10,257 bases of DNA from JAQCEJ01 sp040881995. GTDB lineage: Bacteria > Planctomycetota > Planctomycetia > Planctomycetales > Planctomycetaceae. Below, one piece after another: positions 5,597 through 10,257 of the stretch. The stretch lies in contig JBBECD010000255.1 of assembly GCA_040881995.1 (NCBI GenBank), forward strand, positions 1 to 10,257, read 5' to 3'. The notes under the pieces are model-generated. The model saw only the letters and a program-made list of their open reading frames with translations, did not search any database and was not told the DNA's origin. The first letter of the stretch is position 1; each line of letters opens with the position of its first letter. Position numbers and translations under genes: made by a program.

Positions 5597-8253
5597 ACGT
5601 GCGCTCCGCATTTGTTCTGGGCGGGTTGACAAAGCCGGTTAATCGTCCGCGTGACTTCGTCGGGATTGAATTTAATCAGCGTGCAGTCGTAACCCGCCGC
5701 GAAAATCTTGTCTTCGTTCATCGCGCAATGCACCGACGTTAAGGCGACGAGCGGCGTGTCGGTTCCTTCCGGCCGGAGGCGGAACCATTCCGCGAAGTCG
5801 TAGCCGTCCATCATCGGCAGGTCGAGGTCGGAGAGAATGACGTCGTAGCGATCGCCGTGTTCGATCCGTTCGACGGCGACGACCGCACTTTCGACCGGGG
5901 TGACGATGAAGCCGTCGACTTCCAGGGCGGTGGTGGCGAGCTGCCGGAAGAACGACGAGTTGTCGATGAGCAGGACTTTGAAATGTTCGCTTTCCCGCTC
6001 CGAAAACCAGTTCGGATTCACCTGCCCGAGGTAATATTGCGTGTCGATGACGTCGATGGCTCTGCCGCCGATCACGGCCGTTCCCAGCACGCCGGGACGG
6101 TTCGAGCGGCGGCGGATCAGCAACGTTTCCTGGATGATGTCGCGAATCGCGTCGACCATCAGTCCGAGCGATTGCGACCCTTCGGAGAACACGATCACCG
6201 ATTGCAAGTCGACGCCGGACAGAGACGAGTCCGTTCCCTTCAAATTCAACAGCGGCAACAGATCGCCGCGGTACTGAACGAGCAGCCGGTCGCCGGCTTG
6301 TTCGAGGCGGTTGCGGGGGAATTCCTCGAGTCGCGCCACGAGCGACAACGGAACGGCCATCGTCTGCTCTCCGGCGTCGAACAGCAAGAGACTGGTGGTA
6401 TTTCGGTTGTCGACGGCGTCGGGGTCGCGCAGCTTGGGGGCATCCGACGCCGCCGTGGTTCGACCGCCGAATCGCGTGATGATGGCGGCGGCGTCGAGAA
6501 TCATAATCACGCGACCGTCGCCGAGGATTGTGGTTCCCTGATACAGTTTGACGTCCTTCAGCAAGCGGCCGACCGGTTTGACGACGATTTCTTCGGTATC
6601 ATAGACCGCCGAAACGATGAGTCCGAACCGGTCTTCTCCGACTTGCACGACGACGATGTTGACGTCGCCATGATCTGAGTCCCCGTCGGGAAGTCCGAGC
6701 AAGCGATTGAGATGCACGAGGGGCAACAACCGGTCGCGCAGACGAAAGACTTTCTGATCGTGAATGCGTTCGATCTTATGACGTTCTTCCGCATGTAAGC
6801 GCACGAGTTCGACGATTCCGAGTTGAGGAATCGCGAACAATTCGCCGCCGCTTTCGACGACGAGGGCGGAAATAATCGCCAGTGTAAGGGGGATTTTGAT
6901 GCGGATAATGGTCCCTTGTCCGGGGGTCGACGACAGATCGACCGTCCCGCCGATGCGTTCGATCGCCGTCTTGACGACGTCCATCCCCACGCCGCGCCCC
7001 GAAACCGAACTGACTTCTTTCGCCGTCGACAAACCCGCGTGGAAGATGAACGAGCACACCTGCGCGTCGGACAAATTCGCGGCGTCGGCTTCGGACACCA
7101 GTCCCGTTTCAATGGCCTTGCGCAGGACATGATCGCGGGCGATGCCGGCTCCGTCATCTTCGATGCAGATGATGACGTGGCCCCCTTCGTGGAAGGCGTT
7201 CAGGCGGACCGTGCCGATCTCCGGCTTCCCTGTGGCACGCCGCACGTCAAGCGGTTCGATGCCGTGATCGGCCGAATTGCGGACCATGTGCGTCAGCGGA
7301 TCTTTGATCGCATCGAGAACGGTGCGATCGAGCTCGGTGTCGGCGCCCGACATCACAAGATTGATCTGCTTCCCGGTGATTTGCGACAGGTCGCGAACCA
7401 TCCGCGGGAGTTTGCTCCACGCAATGCCGATCGGCTGCATGCGCGTTTTCATCACTCCTTCTTGCAGGTCGGTCGTCACGCGATTGAGATGGGTGATCGG
7501 GGCCGCGTACTTCGATTCGTCGTCGCCGCGGGCCAATTGCAGCAATTGATTGCGCGTGAGCACGAGTTCGCCGACGAGGTTCATCAAGCTGTCGAGGACA
7601 TTGACGTTGACGCGGATGGACAGGTCGGCGACCGATTTTTTCTCGGTCGAACCAATGGTTCCCGTGCCGGAGTCATGAGCGGCCGGGTGTGTGTGTTCTG
7701 CTTCTTCGCGGATCTCCGTCCCTGAAGGTTGTCGCTCGGAAGATGCCGCGGCAACCAACGGAGTTACGGTCACGGGAGGAACGCGTTCGACGGTGAGGGC
7801 GTGCGCGGGAGCGCCGCCGTTGGGCGTTTCAGCATCGGCTCCGACGCGACCTGTGCCGGCCGTTGCGGCTGCGTTTCCTTGTGCCAGGTCGTTGAGTTTG
7901 GCGATCAACGTGGTGTTGTCGCGTCGCGGCTCCTGGCCGGTCGCTTCCAGAGCCTGTAACAAGGTTTTGATTTCATCGATCGCTTCGAGCACAACCGAAA
8001 TCGACGTCGGAGTGGCCGCGAGCGTTTGAATGCGCATCTGTCCGAGAACGTTTTCCGCGGCGTGGGCCACGCCTCCGAGGCCGGTCAAACCGATGAAGCC
8101 GCAAGTCCCTTTAATGGTGTGAATGGTGCGAAAAATACTCGCCAGCAAGTCGGCGTTTTTGGGCTCCTTTTCCAATCTGACGATTTCGTTGTCCAGCCGC
8201 GACAGATTTTCCCAACTTTCGGCGAGGAATTCCTGCAGAATATCGTCATCCAT
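5593..8253 (-). CDS. cheA: Hybrid chemotaxis histidine kinase CheA with extra CheW-like and receiver domains
   Basis: CheA is the central kinase: it autophosphorylates in response to receptor state and hands phosphate to CheY and CheB. The 886-aa product is longer than a classical CheA (about 650 aa). Domains in order are HPt (1-105) with phosphorylatable His45 in FRTIHTIKGT; a low-complexity Ala/Thr/Pro linker (about 125-205) in place of a clear P2 domain; P3 dimerisation (about 210-280); ATPase P4 (about 285-455) with N-box HMVRNSADHGIE (322-333), DDGAG (366-370) and GRGVGMDVV (419-427); CheW-like P5 (about 456-597); a second CheW-like domain (about 618-745); and a C-terminal receiver (about 757-877). 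The receiver has D764, phosphoacceptor D809, T839 and K861, but Asn765 replaces the second acidic residue. The ATG at 8253 begins at MDDDILQEFL, standard for an HPt start, with AGGG about 10 nt upstream. It is the first gene of the operon and overlaps cheW by ATGA. Confidence 0.95.
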   Translation of the reverse strand: MDDDILQEFLAESWENLSRLDNEIVRLEKEPKNADLLASIFRTIHTIKGTCGFIGLTGLGGVAHAAENVLGQMRIQTLAATPTSISVVLEAIDEIKTLLQALEATGQEPRRDNTTLIAKLNDLAQGNAAATAGTGRVGADAETPNGGAPAHALTVERVPPVTVTPLVAAASSERQPSGTEIREEAEHTHPAAHDSGTGTIGSTEKKSVADLSIRVNVNVLDSLMNLVGELVLTRNQLLQLARGDDESKYAAPITHLNRVTTDLQEGVMKTRMQPIGIAWSKLPRMVRDLSQITGKQINLVMSGADTELDRTVLDAIKDPLTHMVRNSADHGIEPLDVRRATGKPEIGTVRLNAFHEGGHVIICIEDDGAGIARDHVLRKAIETGLVSEADAANLSDAQVCSFIFHAGLSTAKEVSSVSGRGVGMDVVKTAIERIGGTVDLSSTPGQGTIIRIKIPLTLAIISALVVESGGELFAIPQLGIVELVRLHAEERHKIERIHDQKVFRLRDRLLPLVHLNRLLGLPDGDSDHGDVNIVVVQVGEDRFGLIVSAVYDTEEIVVKPVGRLLKDVKLYQGTTILGDGRVIMILDAAAIITRFGGRTTAASDAPKLRDPDAVDNRNTTSLLLFDAGEQTMAVPLSLVARLEEFPRNRLEQAGDRLLVQYRGDLLPLLNLKGTDSSLSGVDLQSVIVFSEGSQSLGLMVDAIRDIIQETLLIRRRSNRPGVLGTAVIGGRAIDVIDTQYYLGQVNPNWFSERESEHFKVLLIDNSSFFRQLATTALEVDGFIVTPVESAVVAVERIEHGDRYDVILSDLDLPMMDGYDFAEWFRLRPEGTDTPLVALTSVHCAMNEDKIFAAGYDCTLIKFNPDEVTRTINRLCQPAQNKCGAHV

Positions 8254-8707
8254 ACGATACGAGCCCTTTTTTGGAAGGACGAATTACGTTGTCGTTTTCG
8301 CGACGCCGCATGAGTTGGACTCACAAACGACAGTCGCCGAGGAAACCGAAACGCAACATCGGACGGCAGGGTGCCGGAATGATGGAACGTGAGTTTTGCT
8401 TTACCGAGGGCGTCAAGGGGATTGCGACAGCAGAGGGATGATTCGGAAGATGTCAAATGGCATTGACGCCCAACGGGCGACATTTGCGTCCGGTCCCTGA
8501 CACAATGTGTACTATCGACACGACTGTCGTAAAATATTCACCACCACATCTTTGGAACGCGAAAATGCAGGGGGGGGCCGGTATCCGTCGTAACGTTCCT
8601 GCGGCCTCTGTCAATCGCATCGGGAGCAACAGAAACGACGATCGTTTCGATTGACGTCTCGATCGCATTTGGAATGGATCGGCGCTAATCCGAACCAATG
8701 GAACACG
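8254..8707. other. Non-coding leader between cheA and the MITE-like element
   Basis: No convincing gene lies in this 454-bp stretch. It must hold the cheA promoter, because cheA is the first gene of its strand. A perfect -35-like TTGACA exists on the minus strand (8456-8451), but no -10 box is present at 16-18 bp, so I do not call a promoter. Small symmetric elements are CGCCC/GGGCG (8467-8471 with 8475-8479), ACACA-A-TGTGT (8500-8510), CGACA-CGAC-TGTCG (8516-8529) and GAAACGA-CGA-TCGTTTC (8632-8648, 7-bp stem). An uninterrupted run of eight G residues occurs at 8570-8577. Confidence 0.5.
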
Positions 8708-8745
8708 TTAGCCCGGATTATTCATGAACTCTTACTAGCCCGAAA

Positions 8746-8784
8746 CGCAAGCGAGGGACTGCAAACGAGTGACCCTCGCTTGCG
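8746..8784. repeat. Inverted repeat of the planctomycete 'ARSxSEG' type, terminator-like
   Basis: CGCAAGCGAGGG (8746-8757) pairs perfectly with CCCTCGCTTGCG (8773-8784) across a 15-nt loop. On the plus strand CTTTTT follows directly (8785-8790), giving the shape of an intrinsic terminator. One plus-strand frame reads ARNASEG, resembling a spurious peptide I recall from dispersed planctomycete repeats. There is no gene immediately upstream on the plus strand, so it may simply block read-through into gap or be a passenger repeat inside the MITE-like element. Confidence 0.6.
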
Positions 8785-8808
8785 CTTTTTGAAGCGGCGC
8801 TATTCAAA

Positions 8809-8950
8809 CCCTCGCCCACCGGGAGAGGGTGGCCGCGCAGCGGCCGGGTGAGGGGAGAGTTCGACGATCGATCGTGAGCAAAAACGATTCGACGTCCAAA
8901 ACGCCCCTCACCCGACTGCTACGCAGTCGACCTCTCCCGGTGGGAGAGGT
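8809..8950. repeat. Pair of inverted REP-like palindromic units (BIME-like)
   Basis: Unit A (8809-8855) and unit B (8904-8949) are inverted copies. Each holds two hairpins. In A these are CCCTC-G-CCC/GGG-A-GAGGG with loop ACC, and GGCCGC-GCA-GCGGCC (8831-8845). In B they are GACTGC-TAC-GCAGTC (8914-8928) and CCTCTCCC-GGT-GGGAGAGG (8931-8949). GGGTGAGGGG (8846-8855) is exactly complementary to CCCCTCACCC (8904-8913), and CACCGGGAGAGG (8817-8828) to CCTCTCCCGGTG (8931-8942), so the two units can also fold on each other. The short hairpin stems differ in sequence but stay self-complementary. Confidence 0.75.
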
Positions 8951-8960
8951 GGAGAATAGC

Positions 8961-8977
8961 GCAAGTTCAAAACTTGC
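8961..8977. repeat. Perfect 7-bp hairpin inside the MITE-like element
   Basis: GCAAGTT (8961-8967) and AACTTGC (8971-8977) form a perfect stem with a 3-nt CAA loop. It is followed by CCTTCGGGCT, whose last eight bases are the inverse of AGCCCGAA at 8737-8744. It thus forms the right-hand counterpart of the left subterminal repeat. Confidence 0.6.
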
Positions 8978-9069
8978 CCTTCGGGCTGGTATGAAGCACA
9001 CTGCGCGGGATGTCCCTGGCCATGAATAATCCGGGTTAGGATTCAACCGTTGCGGCGGCGCGAGTGCGG

Positions 9070-9098
9070 TTGTTTCCCGCGAAACGGCTCACTACAAT
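9070..9098 (+). promoter_or_regulatory. Candidate sigma-70-type promoter of gap
   Basis: TTGTTT (9070-9075) and TACAAT (9093-9098) are separated by exactly 17 bp and lie 45 bp before the gap start codon. The -10 box matches the consensus at five of six positions; the -35 box is weaker (TTG conserved). Its position between the MITE-like element and the ribosome binding site is right for gap transcription. Confidence 0.45.
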
Positions 9099-9143
9099 GA
9101 GCAGGAGAATCGTCAAAAAGAGTCGCCAAAAGGAGAAGGATCA

Positions 9144-10166
9144 ATGGCAGCCGTTAAAGTGGGAATCAATGGATTTGGACGGATCGGCAGAATTTCGTTA
9201 CGCGTGATGATGTCGCGCCCCGACGAATTTGATGTGCAGGCCATCAACGATTTGGGCGATCCGAAGCACCTCGGCCTGCTGCTGAAGTACGACAGCGTGC
9301 ACGGACGATTCCCGGGAACGGTCGAAGTCGACGGCAATACGCTGATCGTCAACGGCAAGCACATTCGAGTTTGTGCCGAACGCGACCCGCGCAAACTTCC
9401 TTGGAAGGAGTTGGGTGTCGAAGTCGCTCTCGAATCGACGGGCCTGTTCACCGCCCGGGCGACCGGCGACAAGCCGGGTTACGACAGCCACATCACGGCG
9501 GGTGCCCGTAAAGTCGTGATTTCCGCCCCGGCGAAGGATAAACCCGACTTGACCGTCGTCCGCGGGGTCAATAACGATCTGCTGAAAGCGGAGCATCATT
9601 GCATCTCGAACGCCAGTTGTACGACGAACTGTCTCGCGCCGATGGCTAAGATCCTGCACGAAACGTTCGGCATCGAAGCCGGCCTCATGACGACGGTGCA
9701 CGCTTACACGAACGATCAACGAGTCTCGGACCAGTTGCACTCCGATCCGCTGCGCGCCCGCGCCGCGGCCCTGAATATTATTCCGACGTCGACGGGAGCC
9801 GCCAAGGCGGTGGGGGAAGTCCTGCCGGACCTCAAGGGCAAGTTAACGGGATTGAGTTTGCGCGTCCCCGTTGCCGCGGGGAGCATCACCGACCTGACCG
9901 TCAACCTGAAAAAAGATGCCTCGGTCGAAACGGTGAACGAAGCGATGAGAGCGGCCGCGGAAGGACCGCTTAAGGGAATCCTGCAGTACAACACCGACCC
10001 GATCGTCTCTTCCGACATCATCGGCAATGCTCATAGCTGCATTTTCGATTCGAACTGGACGACGGCAATGGGTTCGCGGATGATTAAGGTCATGGGCTGG
10101 TACGATAACGAGTACGGCTATTCCAGCCGCACCGCCGACTTGATTGCACAAATTGCCCAACTGTAG
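9144..10166 (+). CDS. gap: Type I glyceraldehyde-3-phosphate dehydrogenase
   Basis: The enzyme converts glyceraldehyde 3-phosphate, phosphate and NAD+ to 1,3-bisphosphoglycerate in cytoplasmic glycolysis, and runs in reverse in gluconeogenesis. The 340-aa product has the normal length. The N-terminal Rossmann domain shows VGINGFGRIGR (6-16), and Asp36 in AINDLGD suggests NAD specificity. The catalytic motif is SNASCTTNCLAP, with nucleophile Cys159, and the catalytic histidine is His186 in TTVHAYTNDQ. PTSTGAAKAV and the C-terminal WYDNEYGYSSR are also present. A slight insertion (ARATGDKPGYDSH, 104-116) precedes ITAGARKVVIS. The ATG at 9144 has AGGAG 8 nt upstream (9131-9135), the clearest upstream ribosome binding site of any gene start in the window. 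It is monocistronic as far as visible and transcribed divergently from the che operon. The coding sequence is intact. Confidence 0.97.
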   Translation: MAAVKVGINGFGRIGRISLRVMMSRPDEFDVQAINDLGDPKHLGLLLKYDSVHGRFPGTVEVDGNTLIVNGKHIRVCAERDPRKLPWKELGVEVALESTGLFTARATGDKPGYDSHITAGARKVVISAPAKDKPDLTVVRGVNNDLLKAEHHCISNASCTTNCLAPMAKILHETFGIEAGLMTTVHAYTNDQRVSDQLHSDPLRARAAALNIIPTSTGAAKAVGEVLPDLKGKLTGLSLRVPVAAGSITDLTVNLKKDASVETVNEAMRAAAEGPLKGILQYNTDPIVSSDIIGNAHSCIFDSNWTTAMGSRMIKVMGWYDNEYGYSSRTADLIAQIAQL

Positions 10167-10169
10167 AGA

Positions 10170-10186
10170 TCGCCAGGTTTTGGCGA
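10170..10186 (+). terminator. Candidate hairpin terminator after gap
   Basis: TCGCCA (10170-10175) and TGGCGA (10181-10186) form a perfect 6-bp stem with a GGTTT loop, starting 3 nt after the gap stop codon. No T-tract follows, so it is at best a weak intrinsic terminator or a 3'-end stabilising hairpin. The remaining bases to 10257 show no gene. Confidence 0.3.
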
Positions 10187-10257
10187 CAATTGGCGTTCGG
10201 TCGTTCAGTTCATAGCATCGATTCTGACAATTACCCCGATGCGGCCACCCCGCGCGG

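Larger units (their letters stand above)
8712..9035. mobile_element. MITE-like non-autonomous element with 15-bp terminal inverted repeats
   Basis: A 324-bp segment is bounded by CCCGGATTATTCATG (8712-8726) and its exact reverse complement (9021-9035). Both ends are directly flanked by TTAG (8708-8711 and 9036-9039), reading in the same direction as a 4-bp target duplication would. No transposase is encoded inside. The interior is built of nested inverted repeats centred near 8870: AGCCCGAA-3 nt-CAAG at 8737-8751 against its inverse at 8973-8987, a pair of oppositely oriented hairpin units (8809-8950), and the 12-bp palindrome ACGATCGATCGT (8864-8875) at the apex. A 4-bp duplication of the YTAR type is known from some IS families such as the IS5 and IS701 groups; assignment to either is only a guess. 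It ends 34 bp before the proposed gap -35 box. Confidence 0.6.

Noticed and set aside
5597..5632. Earlier ATG for cheW at 5632
   Set aside because: It would overlap cheA by 40 bp with a non-homologous tail. The ATG at 5596 has GGAG 7 nt upstream and an ATGA overlap like the other pairs.
5857..7725. Long plus-strand open frames opposite cheA (273 and 300 codons)
   Set aside because: Their translations are rich in Asp, Arg, Gly and His with no recognisable domain. They are complements of cheA codons, typical of GC-rich coding DNA.
8428..8456. cheA promoter based on TTGACA at 8456-8451 (minus strand)
   Set aside because: No -10-like hexamer occurs at 16-18 bp; the bases there are CTGCTG.
8453..8698. 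Small frames of 65 and 81 codons on both strands in the cheA leader
   Set aside because: No ribosome binding site, no recognisable motif and overlap with each other; not supported as genes.
8651..8851. 66-codon plus-strand frame containing ARNASEG
   Set aside because: It is a translation of dispersed palindromic repeats, known to produce spurious small proteins.
8809..8950. CRISPR array
   Set aside because: Only two repeat units, in inverted orientation, each forming its own hairpins, with no regular spacers.

Overview
The window holds two oppositely oriented transcription units separated by about 890 bp of non-coding DNA that carries a repeat-rich, MITE-like insertion. The minus strand encodes a compact chemotaxis-type signalling operon, transcribed cheA > cheW > globin/PAS methyl-accepting protein > cheY > cheB > cheR (from 8253 down to 157). 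The plus strand encodes glyceraldehyde-3-phosphate dehydrogenase (9144-10166).

Organism: probably a planctomycete, by inference. The genome is moderately GC-rich. The intergenic repeat at about 8737-8784 translates to an 'ARNASEG'-like string, which I recall as a widespread spurious peptide from planctomycete repeats. A hybrid CheA and a fully soluble MCP would fit such a group. I could not run a database search, and an alphaproteobacterium-like source for the che genes is not excluded.

Layout: 1-156 is non-coding, downstream of cheR, with only weak hairpins. 157-2473 is cheR-cheB-cheY, with 4-bp stop/start overlaps (ATGA between cheB and cheR, GTGA between cheY and cheB). 2522-4963 is a cytoplasmic MCP built as globin, three PAS domains, then signalling domain. 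4964-5098 is a short gap with two copies of CGGTTGTG. 5099-8253 is cheW and cheA, again overlapping by ATGA. 8254-8707 is the cheA leader with several small hairpins. 8712-9035 is a 324-bp element with perfect 15-bp terminal inverted repeats, flanked by TTAG on both sides. 9036-9143 holds a plausible promoter and a strong ribosome binding site for gap.

How it works together: the soluble MCP carries a probable haem-binding globin and three PAS domains, so it should read oxygen, another diatomic gas or redox state inside the cell. Through CheW it would control CheA autophosphorylation at His45. CheA passes phosphate to CheY (Asp53), CheB (Asp58) and possibly its own C-terminal receiver. CheR and CheB methylate and demethylate the receptor. 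No flagellar, pilus, CheC, CheD or CheZ genes are visible, so the output (swimming, twitching or another process) cannot be read from this window. The gap gene is unrelated housekeeping carbon metabolism.
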